A DNA stretch of 53,224 nt from Oscillospiraceae bacterium (GTDB lineage Bacteria > Bacillota > Clostridia > Oscillospirales > Oscillospiraceae). Positions within the stretch are counted from its first letter, which is position 1, and every line of letters starts with the position of its first letter. A model generated the notes under the pieces. The model did no database searches. It had not been told where the DNA came from and saw only the letters and a program-made list of their open reading frames with translations. The stretch is taken from positions 1 to 53,224 of the forward strand of contig JAFSCK010000023.1 of assembly GCA_017436785.1 (NCBI GenBank), written 5' to 3'. The translations under genes and the position numbers were made by a program. Below, in pieces: positions 40,767 to 49,019 of this stretch.

Positions 40767-41203
40767 AACATAATTATGAAGATATTATTCATTTGCCTTA
40801 TAACGGTTCAAAAAGGTCAAAGCGGATTTCTATGGCAGAACGTGGGGCGCAGTTTAGTCCCTTTGCGGCGCTGACAGGCTATGATGCAAAGATTCTGGAA
40901 GCTGCCCGCTTGACAGATGGGGAAAAGGAGCTGGGGATCGACGCTAAACTAGCGCTGGATGAAAAGCTGCAGCTGCTGTTCCAGCTGCATGAAAAAAGGC
41001 CGATGGTTTCCATCACATATTTTGTGTCTGATGAAAAGAAAAGCGGTGGAAGCTACGAAACGATCTCCGGCGCTGTGAAAAGTGTAGACCCTTATGAAGA
41101 AGTAATACAGTTGGAAGATGGAAGGACTGTGGAATTTTGCAACATTTTTGATATTTCTGGAGATATACTTTCTCTTTCAGAAAGTCGCTTCCTTTCGGAA
41201 TAA
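40763..41203 (+). CDS. YolD-like protein, partner of the Y-family polymerase
   Basis: 146 residues. The N-terminal RISMAERGAQFSPFAALTGYD is the YolD motif; the rest is a small beta-rich domain (KSVDPYEEVIQLEDGRTVEF). YolD proteins are encoded beside Y-family polymerases and are thought to modulate them, in place of UmuD. The start is GTG at 40763 overlapping the polymerase stop, with GGAGG at 40749-40753. Confidence 0.88.
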   Translation: MKHNYEDIIHLPYNGSKRSKRISMAERGAQFSPFAALTGYDAKILEAARLTDGEKELGIDAKLALDEKLQLLFQLHEKRPMVSITYFVSDEKKSGGSYETISGAVKSVDPYEEVIQLEDGRTVEFCNIFDISGDILSLSESRFLSE

Positions 41204-41245
41204 AAGAAAAGCCCCCTGATGCAGTTTAAATGTGCATCAGGGGGC
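41202..41245. terminator. Terminator between yolD-like gene and tspO
   Basis: A 13-bp stem GCCCCCTGATGCA/TGCATCAGGGGGC (41211-41223 with 41233-41245). The A-run at 41202-41210 gives a U-tail on the minus strand, so it mainly serves tspO. Confidence 0.9.
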
Positions 41246-41250
41246 TTGGA

Positions 41251-41727
41251 TCATTTGTTAAGATACCAGACACCAGCGTTTAAATATGCAGCAAAGGACA
41301 GCCACAGCAGGTAGGGGATTTGCAGATTGGCGGCAAGAGGATCGATTTGTTTGAAAGTAAAGAACATCCACAGAACAATAGCCAACAGGCAAAGAAGCCA
41401 GAAAAACGCAATGGAGAAGGCCTGCAAATTAAAAAAGATCAGGCTCCAGCAGAAGTTCAGCGCCAACTGGATCACGAAGAGATTTAATCCACGGCTTCGT
41501 TCGGCAGAGGAAGGCATCATACTGATTCTGGCGGCACCGATTCCCATGAGGGCATATAAAATTCCCCAGACAACAGGGAATACCCACATAGATGGTGACA
41601 GCGGCGGCTGGATCACAGTTTCATTATAGAGCTGGATACCCTCTCTGCTCAGCCAGCCGGATAATCCGCCTACGGCCTCTGCCAGCAAAATCCATAGTAA
41701 ATATGGTTTCCATGTACGCAGTTTCAT
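41251..41727 (-). CDS. TspO/MBR-family membrane protein
   Basis: 158 residues with five membrane helices. The family motifs are QPPLSPSMWVFPVVWGILYALMG, LNFCWSLIFF and LWLSFAAYLNAGVWYLN. TspO proteins bind porphyrins or tetrapyrroles and some act in stress response. The ATG at 41727 follows GGGTGA by 7 bases; a TTG at 41742 is an alternative. Single gene. Confidence 0.92.
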   Translation of the reverse strand: MKLRTWKPYLLWILLAEAVGGLSGWLSREGIQLYNETVIQPPLSPSMWVFPVVWGILYALMGIGAARISMMPSSAERSRGLNLFVIQLALNFCWSLIFFNLQAFSIAFFWLLCLLAIVLWMFFTFKQIDPLAANLQIPYLLWLSFAAYLNAGVWYLNK

Positions 41728-41803
41728 GTTCGTATCACCCAATTACAGGATATGCAATTGGGGAAACATTATGCGAAAAAGAACCACCAGTGGAAAAGGG
41801 GCG

Positions 41804-42835
41804 TTATTGCAGCTCTGCGATGTCCTGAATCAGACGCTCCGTCTCCTTCCAGCCAATGCAGGGATCGGTGATGGATTTTCCATAGACATGTTCGCCAATT
41901 TTTTGGCTGCCGCTTTCCAAATAGCTTTCGATCATGAAGCCCTTGACCATATCCTTGATATGGCGGTTATGACGGCAGGTATAAAGCACATCCTTGCAGA
42001 TTCTCGGCTGCTGATCGTATTTTTTAGCAGAATTTGAGTGGTTTGCATCTACGATCAGTGCCATATTTTGCAGGCCCTTAGCTGCATAGGCGGTGTATAG
42101 ATGCTCCAGATCCTCGAAGTGGTAATTGGGAATGGCCTCGCCGTGTTTATTTACATAACCACGCATAATGGCATGGGACAAGGGATTTCCGGTGGTTTCC
42201 ACTTCCCAGCCGCGATAGATAAAGGTGTGAGCTTTTTGGGCGGCCAAGATGGAGTTAAGCATGACGGAAATGTCTCCGCTGGTAGGATTTTTCATACCAA
42301 CAGGAACCGCAATGCCGGAGGAAGTAAGCCGATGCTCCTGATTTTCTACACTTCTGGCACCAACAGCAACATAAGCCAACAAGTCCGACAGATAGCGGTA
42401 ATTATCGGGATACAGCATTTCATCTGCGGTAGACAGACCGGTGTTGGCGAGAACATTGGTATGCAGGCGGCGAATAGCGATCACGCCCTCCAGCATATCC
42501 TCTTTTCGTTCAGGATCTGGTTGGTGAAGAAGTCCTTTATAGCCTTCTCCGGTAGTACGGGGCTTATTGGTATAGACACGGGGGATCAACAGCAGCTTAT
42601 CCGATACCTTCTCCTGAAGCGCAGCGAGCCGCTCGCAATAATCTATCACGGCATCCTCACGGTCAGCGGAGCAAGGTCCAATGATTAAAACCATTTTGTC
42701 GCTTTTTCCGGTGAAAATATCGGCAATCTCCAAGTCTCGAGCTTCCTTGATTTTTGAAAGGGATGCGGTCAGCGGGTACTGCTCCTTGATCTCCTTTGGG
42801 ATGGGAAGTTTTCTGTTGAAATGCATGTTTTTCAT
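41804..42835 (-). CDS. 3-deoxy-7-phosphoheptulonate (DAHP) synthase, type I alpha (AroG-like)
   Basis: First enzyme of the shikimate pathway: joins phosphoenolpyruvate and erythrose 4-phosphate. 343 residues; motifs LIIGPCSADRE, YTNKPRTTGEGYKGLLHQP, GARSVENQEHR, VGMKNPTSGD, and the metal site VDANHSNSAKK. The start at 42835 has GAGAGG about 9 bases upstream; the longer ORF start lacks one. It lies apart from the aro operon, where the tail of a second DAHP synthase of another type is seen (53148). Two isozymes would allow separate feedback control. Confidence 0.94.
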   Translation of the reverse strand: MKNMHFNRKLPIPKEIKEQYPLTASLSKIKEARDLEIADIFTGKSDKMVLIIGPCSADREDAVIDYCERLAALQEKVSDKLLLIPRVYTNKPRTTGEGYKGLLHQPDPERKEDMLEGVIAIRRLHTNVLANTGLSTADEMLYPDNYRYLSDLLAYVAVGARSVENQEHRLTSSGIAVPVGMKNPTSGDISVMLNSILAAQKAHTFIYRGWEVETTGNPLSHAIMRGYVNKHGEAIPNYHFEDLEHLYTAYAAKGLQNMALIVDANHSNSAKKYDQQPRICKDVLYTCRHNRHIKDMVKGFMIESYLESGSQKIGEHVYGKSITDPCIGWKETERLIQDIAELQ

Positions 42836-42867
42836 GGAAAGGATCCTCTCTTTTTTTCGATGGGTAA

Positions 42868-42896
42868 ACTTTAACATGGAAATAGGAGAAATGCAA
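42868..42896 (-). promoter_or_regulatory. Possible promoter of the DAHP synthase gene
   Basis: Minus strand TTGCAT (42891-42896), 17 bp, TAAAGT (42868-42873). The -10 box is a poor match. Confidence 0.35.
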
Positions 42897-42975
42897 CTCA
42901 AAAAGAGAATAAACTTTTTGTTGTAATTTTAAAAATCTATGATACACTCAAATTATCAGAAAAGGAGGGATCTGC

Positions 42976-43833
42976 GTGAAATTAAAACAGTTGTACAAGG
43001 AAGATAAAATTATTCTGGCGATTGAAACGGCAAAGGGAAATGTCGATGTAGTTGCTGAGGCTGCAAAGCGGGGCTTGACAGCGTCTGCAACGATGCTGGA
43101 AGCCATTCAGGCGGGCGAAGAAGGCGTTTCTTTGCTAAAAGACCTGTCTGAGAATGCACAGTGTTTCGTGGAAGGCATGCCTGCTCCGGCGGTGACAGGC
43201 TGCGATAAGATTCTGTGCATTGGTCTGAACTATCGTCGTCACGCGAAGGAATGCAATCTGCCATTGCCGCCGGCACCTGTCCTCTTTAATAAGTTTTCCA
43301 ATGCATTGGCTGCGGATCAGGAATGCGTGTATTTGGATCCTGCCTATATCGAATACGACTACGAAGCAGAGCTGGTAGCGATCATTGGTAAGCCTGCCAG
43401 AAATGTCAGCAAAGAAGACGCTCTGGATTATGTCTTTGGATATACCTGCGGCAATGACCTGTCTACCAGAGATTTGCAATTTGCCCGCAGCAATCAGTGG
43501 CTTCTGTCTAAGACCTTTGATGGATTTGCACCTGTTGGTCCCTGTGTTGTGACAGCGGATGCAATTGATCCCAATGACTTGGGAATTTCTTCTATGGTAA
43601 ATGGAGAACAGCGGCAAAATTCCAGAACCTCGGATATGATCTTCTCTGTGGCGGAAATCATTGCGGATCTATCCAGACATTTTACCTTGCAGCCCGGCGA
43701 TCTGATCTTTACAGGTACTCCGCAGGGTGTTATGCACGGCTATCCCAAGGATCAGAAGAATTGGCTGAAGCCCGGCGACAGCGTGGAAGTCAGCATTGAA
43801 GGTATTGGTACCTTACATAATACATTTCGTTAA
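42976..43833 (+). CDS. Fumarylacetoacetate hydrolase (FAH)-family protein
   Basis: 285 residues. The FAH fold is recognised from ILCIGLNYRRHAKECN, the metal ligands in YIEYDYEAELVAIIG, GYTCGNDLSTRDLQ, KTFDGFAPVGP and LIFTGTPQGV. Members hydrolyse or decarboxylate acylpyruvates or oxaloacetate-like compounds; the substrate cannot be told. The start is GTG at 42976 with AAAGGAGG at 42961-42968. A LUD-domain gene follows after 15 bp, probably in one operon. Confidence 0.88.
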   Translation: MKLKQLYKEDKIILAIETAKGNVDVVAEAAKRGLTASATMLEAIQAGEEGVSLLKDLSENAQCFVEGMPAPAVTGCDKILCIGLNYRRHAKECNLPLPPAPVLFNKFSNALAADQECVYLDPAYIEYDYEAELVAIIGKPARNVSKEDALDYVFGYTCGNDLSTRDLQFARSNQWLLSKTFDGFAPVGPCVVTADAIDPNDLGISSMVNGEQRQNSRTSDMIFSVAEIIADLSRHFTLQPGDLIFTGTPQGVMHGYPKDQKNWLKPGDSVEVSIEGIGTLHNTFR

Positions 43834-43848
43834 CAGGAGGGATTTTAC

Positions 43849-44487
43849 ATGGTAGAACCGAAAAAAAAGTATTACGAAAAACGGGCACAGCTTCTGCTGA
43901 AGAATCTCCACAATCGCCATTTTGAAGCCTATTACTGTGAAACTGCTGCACAGGCACTGGAAAAAGCGCTGGAACTGATTCCTGAAGGTGCTACCGTGGG
44001 CTGGGGCGGTGCCATGTCTGCAGAACAAATCGGTTTGATCGCTTCATTGAATGCAGGAAACTACAATACCATTGACCGGGATAAGGCAACTACACCTGCA
44101 GAACGGGAGAAGGCCATGAAGCAGTGTCTGATGGCAGATGTGTTTGTTGCGGGTGCAAATGCCCTGAGTATTGACGGACAGATGGTCAGTATCGATGGAA
44201 ACGGAAACCGCGTAGCGGCAATTGTCTACGGACCGGACAGTGTGGTTATTGTTGCCGGTATGAACAAAGTCGTGGATTCCTTGGACGATGCACTTCGCCG
44301 TGCTAGAACTGTGGCTGCACCCAGTAATAAGCAGCGGTTTGCCGTGCAGACACCTTGTGAAGTAACAGGCACCTGTGCTGACTGCAAGAGTGATGGCTGT
44401 ATCTGCAACCAAATCCTCATTACCCGTAACTGTAAACCCGCCGGACGGATCAAGTTTGTGATTGTAGGCGAGGAACTGGGTCTGTAA
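43849..44487 (+). CDS. LUD-domain protein (LutC-like)
   Basis: 212 residues. LUD domain pattern: EGATVGWGGAMSAEQIGL, the central DVFVAGANALSIDGQMVSIDGNGNRVAAI and VVIVAGMNKVV. The C-terminal C-x-G-x-C-x2-C and CxC cysteines (TGTCADCKSDGCIC) could bind a metal or cluster. LutC relatives act in lactate oxidation, but the lutA/lutB partners are absent. GGAGG precedes the ATG. Confidence 0.88.
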   Translation: MVEPKKKYYEKRAQLLLKNLHNRHFEAYYCETAAQALEKALELIPEGATVGWGGAMSAEQIGLIASLNAGNYNTIDRDKATTPAEREKAMKQCLMADVFVAGANALSIDGQMVSIDGNGNRVAAIVYGPDSVVIVAGMNKVVDSLDDALRRARTVAAPSNKQRFAVQTPCEVTGTCADCKSDGCICNQILITRNCKPAGRIKFVIVGEELGL

Positions 44488-44562
44488 ATTGGTAGCAAAA
44501 AAGTATGATGTGTTTACCATATCTAACTGCTTTGAAGCAGAGTTGGTGTAAGGTATAAAGTG

Positions 44563-44599
44563 AAAAAACCTTCGTATGGCAATCATACGAAGGTTTTTT
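44563..44599. terminator. Bidirectional terminator between LUD and dehydrogenase genes
   Basis: A 16-bp perfect stem AAAAAACCTTCGTATG/CATACGAAGGTTTTTT (44563-44578 with 44584-44599). Confidence 0.94.
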
Positions 44600-44609
44600 G
44601 CTGGGGAAA

Positions 44610-45599
44610 TCATCTTTGGAAAGTAACCTCTGTATTTAGGTCGGGATTCCCGGAAAAGAAGCTTACCAGATTATTTACAGTGGTAGAAGCAATATTATCC
44701 AGAGCCTCTTTGGTCAGGAACGCTTGATGGGAGGTAACGATGACATTGGGCATTGCGATCAAACGTACCAGTTTATCATCCTGAACAATATCTCCGGAGA
44801 AGTCCTCGTAGAACAGATCACCCTCTTCTTCGTAAACATCCAGACAGGCAGCGCCGACTTTTCCGGTTTTGATTCCCTGAATGAGGTCTTCCGTGTCTAC
44901 AAGGCCGCCGCGGGAGGTGTTGACGATCACGACACCATCCTTCATTTGAGAAATGGTATCAGCGTTGATCAGATGGTTGGTTTCCTCCGTCAGAGGGCAG
45001 TGCAGGGAGATGATATCGGACTGGGCAAACAATTCATCCAGCTCCCCATAGTCCAACCCGGTATCCGGATCGGGATACTTATCGTAAGCCAAAATCCTCA
45101 TGCCGAATCCCCGACAGATATTTGCAAAGACCCGGCCGATTTTTCCCGTTCCAATAATACCCACGGTTTTTCCATAAAGATCAAAGCCTGTGAGGCCCTG
45201 AAGACTGAAGTTAAATTCCCGAGTACGGTTATGGGCTTTGTGGGTATGACGGTTTACCGTAAGCAGAAGAGCCATGGCATGTTCAGCAACGGCGTGAGGG
45301 GAATAGGCGGGAACACGAAATACCCGAAGCTTTCTCTGACAGGCCTTAATATCCACATTATTGAAGCCCGCACAGCGAAGTACAATGGCTTTTACACCTG
45401 ATTCATATAATTTTTGAATTACCTCAGCATTGACAATATCATTTACAAAGACACATACAGCATCATATCCTGCAGCCAGAGAAACGGTATCGGGAGTTAA
45501 GTTGGGCTCATAATACTTGATTTCAATCCCGGCAGGAATGGCATAGCGCTCAAATCCGGCAATATCATAAGGCTTCGTATCAAAAAAAGCAAGTCTCAT
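44610..45599 (-). CDS. D-2-hydroxyacid dehydrogenase (D-lactate dehydrogenase-like)
   Basis: 329 residues. NAD motif VGIIGTGKIGRVFANI. Catalytic residues lie in LRCAGFNNVD (Arg), NTSRGGLVDTEDL and SHQAFLTKEAL (His), as in LdhA-type D-lactate dehydrogenases. It reduces pyruvate or a related 2-keto acid. The start at 45599 has GGAGG 7 bases upstream; the longer ORF start is rejected. It has its own consensus promoter at 45628-45656. Confidence 0.92.
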   Translation of the reverse strand: MRLAFFDTKPYDIAGFERYAIPAGIEIKYYEPNLTPDTVSLAAGYDAVCVFVNDIVNAEVIQKLYESGVKAIVLRCAGFNNVDIKACQRKLRVFRVPAYSPHAVAEHAMALLLTVNRHTHKAHNRTREFNFSLQGLTGFDLYGKTVGIIGTGKIGRVFANICRGFGMRILAYDKYPDPDTGLDYGELDELFAQSDIISLHCPLTEETNHLINADTISQMKDGVVIVNTSRGGLVDTEDLIQGIKTGKVGAACLDVYEEEGDLFYEDFSGDIVQDDKLVRLIAMPNVIVTSHQAFLTKEALDNIASTTVNNLVSFFSGNPDLNTEVTFQR

Positions 45600-45627
45600 A
45601 TTCATCCCTCCTTTTTGTATCGATAAT

Positions 45628-45656
45628 ATTATATCGGTAAATGCAGAGCTTGTCAA
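45628..45656 (-). promoter_or_regulatory. Promoter of the D-2-hydroxyacid dehydrogenase gene
   Basis: Minus strand TTGACA (45651-45656), 17 bp, TATAAT (45628-45633): full consensus. No Rex box overlaps it. Confidence 0.85.
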
Positions 45657-45688
45657 TAGTATTTTATCCAGCGAAATGGAAAAAATTC

Positions 45689-45717
45689 TTGCGCGGAATA
45701 TGGTTGTATGGTATAGT
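45689..45717 (+). promoter_or_regulatory. Promoter of the gtrA-like gene
   Basis: TTGCGC (45689-45694), 17 bp, TATAGT (45712-45717) with an upstream TG (extended -10). Confidence 0.65.
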
Positions 45718-45743
45718 GGAAAGGACATAGGAGGGCTGAAACT

Positions 45744-46157
45744 GTGAATAAGCTAAAGAATTTTGTCAATGAGTACTGGGATATTGTGAGTTACTTGATT
45801 TTTGGTGTTTTGACGACAGTGGTAAACTACATTGTTTATCTTCCGTTGCTGAACATTCTGCATTTCTCTGCGGCGCTGAGCAATGTAATCGCATGGGCTG
45901 CGGCAGTTGCGTTTGCCTATGTAACCAATAAGCCTTTTGTGTTTAAAAGCTATGACTGGTCTTTGAAAACCGTCATTCCGGAACTGAGTAAGTTTGTTAG
46001 CTGCCGTGTTGCATCTGGTGCGATGGAAACCGCAATTCTTTTTCTGACGGTTGATCTTCTGGGATGGAACGGAAATATCTGGAAGCTTGTCACCAGTGTT
46101 TTGGTGGTCATTTTAAATTATGTCTTCAGCAAGCTGATCGTTTTCCGAAAAAAGTGA
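45744..46157 (+). CDS. GtrA-family membrane protein
   Basis: 137 residues with four membrane helices. Family pattern: LIFGVLTTVVNYIVY, AWAAAVAFAYVTNKPFVF, FVSCRVASGAMETAI and VLNYVFSKLIVFRK-like end. GtrA proteins help flip prenyl-linked sugars for cell-surface glycosylation. The start is GTG at 45744 with AGGAGGG about 9 bases upstream. Single gene. Confidence 0.9.
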   Translation: MNKLKNFVNEYWDIVSYLIFGVLTTVVNYIVYLPLLNILHFSAALSNVIAWAAAVAFAYVTNKPFVFKSYDWSLKTVIPELSKFVSCRVASGAMETAILFLTVDLLGWNGNIWKLVTSVLVVILNYVFSKLIVFRKK

Positions 46158-46168
46158 TAAATATTTAA

Positions 46169-46204
46169 AAAACTGCCGTATGGATAGAACCATACGGCAG
46201 TTTT
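46169..46204. terminator. Bidirectional terminator between gtrA-like gene and aro operon
   Basis: A 15-bp perfect stem AAAACTGCCGTATGG/CCATACGGCAGTTTT (46169-46183 with 46190-46204). It ends the eight-gene aro operon on the minus strand. Confidence 0.93.
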
Positions 46205-46205
46205 G

Positions 46206-46652
46206 TTATGCATCGGCAGATTTGTCCAGCATATTTACCAGATATTCAATTGCTTCCCGGTATCCATCCAGTCCATGTCCTTTAATGGTTTTACAGCAGG
46301 CGATTCCAGCGTAAGAGATTTGCCGGAAGGGCTCTCTGGAGTCCACATCAGAGATGTGGACTTCTACTGTGGGAATGGAAACGGCTTTCAGTGCATCCAG
46401 TATTGCAACAGAGGTGTGAGTATAGGCGGCAGGATTGATGACGATACCGTCCATCTTACCATATGCCCACTGGATCTTATCCACTAGATTTCCCTCATGA
46501 TTGCTTTGATACTGCTCGATTTCGACGCCCAGTTCTTTTGCGGTGGTATCTAGAAGGAGAAGCAGGTCAGCAAAGCTGCTTTTTCCATAAATTCCCGGCT
46601 CCCGAATACCAAGCATATTCAGATTGGGTCCGTTGATGACAAGAATTTTCAT
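46206..46652 (-). CDS. aroQ: Type II 3-dehydroquinate dehydratase
   Basis: Third step of the shikimate pathway. 148 residues: VINGPNLNMLGIREPGIYG (catalytic Tyr and Arg), QSNHEGNLVDKI, INPAAYTHTSVAI and VEVHISD (catalytic His). Last gene of the aro operon, 1 bp after the aroE/aroK fusion. Confidence 0.96.
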   Translation of the reverse strand: MKILVINGPNLNMLGIREPGIYGKSSFADLLLLLDTTAKELGVEIEQYQSNHEGNLVDKIQWAYGKMDGIVINPAAYTHTSVAILDALKAVSIPTVEVHISDVDSREPFRQISYAGIACCKTIKGHGLDGYREAIEYLVNMLDKSADA

Positions 46653-46653
46653 A

Positions 46654-47874
46654 TCATGCCTCCAATTCTTCTAAGATGCGGCAAACGGTTTCAGCAGGTG
46701 AGGTGTGGTTCTCTATAATTGAATCTGCAAAGGCTTCATACAGTGGCTTTCGTACGTTGTAAAGAGCTTCCAGTGTATTGCTCTGAGATAGAGGACGCCC
46801 ATCGGTAGGCAGTAGATGCAAGTCCCGCTTCAGCCAGATGATGCGGCTGTTTTGGTGCAGCAGGGGATAGTTATATGCTTTGGTAACGCAGCCGCCTCCT
46901 GTGGCGATAATCAGACCGGATTGTTTACCAAGTTCCTCAAGGACTTTGGTTTCCCATTGACGGAAGATTTCTTCGCCATCCTGCGAGAAAATGTCAGGGA
47001 TAGGCTTTCCGACAAGCTCCTCCACCAGCCTGTCTGCATCTACAAATTTACGACCTGTCTTTTCAGAGAGAAGCGCACCAATGGTGCTTTTTCCACAGCC
47101 GGGCATTCCGATTAGAACCAGATTTTGCATCTGTGCAGAAAGTGTCTTGTAGACTTTTTCGATGACGGTATCTTCCAAAGGCTTACCGCCGAAATATTCT
47201 GCAGCTTCCTTGGCCTGTGCAACCAGCATCCACAATCCGTTTTCATAGGGCAAACCCAGCGCTTCTGCATCCAATAAAAGCTGAGTTCTGGCAGGGTTGT
47301 AGATCATATCCAGAACGCCTTCCAAGTGCGGGAAATCCTTGAGATCCAAGGGCGCAGCTCCGGTATGAGGGTACATACCCACAGGCGTGGTGTTGACGAT
47401 AACAGAGGCATCATAGTGACGTTGGAGATTGGTATAGTTGTCAGGTCCGGAGCGGGAGATGATGATAACATGGGCCTGCATGTCTTCCAAAACCCTGACC
47501 GCTGTGTTGGAAGCTCCTCCGCTGCCCAGAACCAATACTTTCTTATGAGAGACATCAATACCACTTCGTTTTACCATCGAGGAAAAACCAAAGTAATCCG
47601 TGTTGTGTCCGAAAAGACTGCCATCCTCTCTACGGATAATGGTATTAACTGCTTCCATTCGGACTGCCATAGGGGAGAGTTCATCCAGAAAAGGAATCAC
47701 GTCTTTTTTATAGGGAATGGTGACATTGATCCCGGAGAAATCTCCGTGAAGGAGAAAGTTCTCTATTTCTTCCGCCTCTTTTTCGAACAGGTCATAGGAA
47801 TAGCTCCCTATCAGGGCATGAATCTGAGGTGAGTAACTGTGTCCCAGCTTTCTGCCCAGTAAACCGCATTTCAT
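46654..47874 (-). CDS. Shikimate dehydrogenase-shikimate kinase fusion
   Basis: 406 residues carrying two consecutive pathway steps. Residues 1-245 are AroE: GLLGRKLGHSYSPQIH, NVTIPYK, NTDYFGFSSM and VLGSGGASNTAV. Residues about 250-406 are AroK: Walker A IGMPGCGKST, FVDADRLVEELVG, ATGGGCVT, and GRPLS near the C-terminus. A continuous reading frame with a short linker argues for a true fusion. The ATG at 47874 overlaps the pheA stop by one base (TGATG); a TTG one codon earlier is less likely. Confidence 0.95.
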   Translation of the reverse strand: MKCGLLGRKLGHSYSPQIHALIGSYSYDLFEKEAEEIENFLLHGDFSGINVTIPYKKDVIPFLDELSPMAVRMEAVNTIIRREDGSLFGHNTDYFGFSSMVKRSGIDVSHKKVLVLGSGGASNTAVRVLEDMQAHVIIISRSGPDNYTNLQRHYDASVIVNTTPVGMYPHTGAAPLDLKDFPHLEGVLDMIYNPARTQLLLDAEALGLPYENGLWMLVAQAKEAAEYFGGKPLEDTVIEKVYKTLSAQMQNLVLIGMPGCGKSTIGALLSEKTGRKFVDADRLVEELVGKPIPDIFSQDGEEIFRQWETKVLEELGKQSGLIIATGGGCVTKAYNYPLLHQNSRIIWLKRDLHLLPTDGRPLSQSNTLEALYNVRKPLYEAFADSIIENHTSPAETVCRILEELEA

Positions 47875-49016
47875 CAAACCACCTCGGTATAGCTTCCTAA
47901 GTATTTAAATTCCTCACAAAGATCATCCAGCTCACACATCAATTGGATAAACTCCTCGGAATAAATCGAGGTTTCTAAATCAAAATAGAACATAAATTCA
48001 AACTCCCGGTCAGGAATGGGGCGGGATTCCAGCTTTGTGACATTGATGCCCAGTGTATATAGCCGAGCGAGGACTTTGTAGAGTGCGCCGGGCTTATGGG
48101 GCAGAATCATCATGATACTGGTTTTGTCAGAACCGGGGTAGATTTCCAAATTTTTACTAATGCAAATAAACCGGGTACGGTTGTTGCCCTTATCCTGCAC
48201 GGAGGAAGCAAGGCATGTCAGTCCATACAGCTCTGCACAGGATCGGCTGGAAAGCGCAGCCACATCTTTTTGACCGGATTTTGCCACCATTTCCGAGGCG
48301 AGGGCTGTATTTGCCACCGGGATCACATTCACACCGGAAAGAGAATGGAGAAAATCGCCGCACTGATTGATGGCCTGCTCATGGGAGTAGATCGTTTTAA
48401 TATCAGATAGAGATGTTCCCGGATTTGCCAGAAGGTTATGATCGACCTTTAATCGGAAGGTACGCACTATGGAAAAATTGTGCCGGATCATCAAATCATA
48501 AACCTTGGTGACGGAACCGGCAGTAGAATTTTCAATGGGGAGGATGCCGTACTGACACATACCCTGTTCGATGGCGGTAAACACAGCTTCAAAGTTCTTA
48601 AAATACATAATAAAGGGACTTTTGAAAATCTTTTCGCAGGCGATTTGAGAATAGGCACCCTCAACACCCTGACAGGCAACGACGGGGGCCTGTGGAAACA
48701 GCTTTGGTGTGTGTTCTATGGATTGGGAAATCTTCTGATACAGAGGGCTCAAAGCGTCGTTGCGCTTGTTTTGATAGCTGCGGCTCAATTCAAACAGCAT
48801 GGAGTATAGAACACGGGTGTAGTTCCCCATTTCCGGGCCTGCCATTTCGGCAACCTTCTGTAAGATAGCGCGTTCCCTCCCGGGGTGGAAGATGGGAAGA
48901 TTGTGCTCCCGTTTGTAGTCTGCTACTTTCGCAGATACTGCCATTCTGGCTGTGAAGAGCTTGACCAATTCCTTGTCGAGTTCATCGATTTCCTGACGGA
49001 GTTCGGTTAAGTCCAT
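47874..49016 (-). CDS. pheA: Chorismate mutase-prephenate dehydratase (P-protein)
   Basis: 380 residues. Residues 1-85 are an AroQ-type chorismate mutase (LRQEIDELDKELVKLFTARM, YKREHNLPIFHPGRE). About 110-285 is prephenate dehydratase (CQGVEGAYSQIA, GILPIENSTAGSV, NRTRFICIS). An ACT domain covers about 300-380 (LPHKPGALYKVLARLYTLGINVTKLESRP), the usual phenylalanine feedback site. It turns chorismate into phenylpyruvate. 3 bp after aroC. Confidence 0.96.
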   Translation of the reverse strand: MDLTELRQEIDELDKELVKLFTARMAVSAKVADYKREHNLPIFHPGRERAILQKVAEMAGPEMGNYTRVLYSMLFELSRSYQNKRNDALSPLYQKISQSIEHTPKLFPQAPVVACQGVEGAYSQIACEKIFKSPFIMYFKNFEAVFTAIEQGMCQYGILPIENSTAGSVTKVYDLMIRHNFSIVRTFRLKVDHNLLANPGTSLSDIKTIYSHEQAINQCGDFLHSLSGVNVIPVANTALASEMVAKSGQKDVAALSSRSCAELYGLTCLASSVQDKGNNRTRFICISKNLEIYPGSDKTSIMMILPHKPGALYKVLARLYTLGINVTKLESRPIPDREFEFMFYFDLETSIYSEEFIQLMCELDDLCEEFKYLGSYTEVV

Positions 49017-49019
49017 GGC

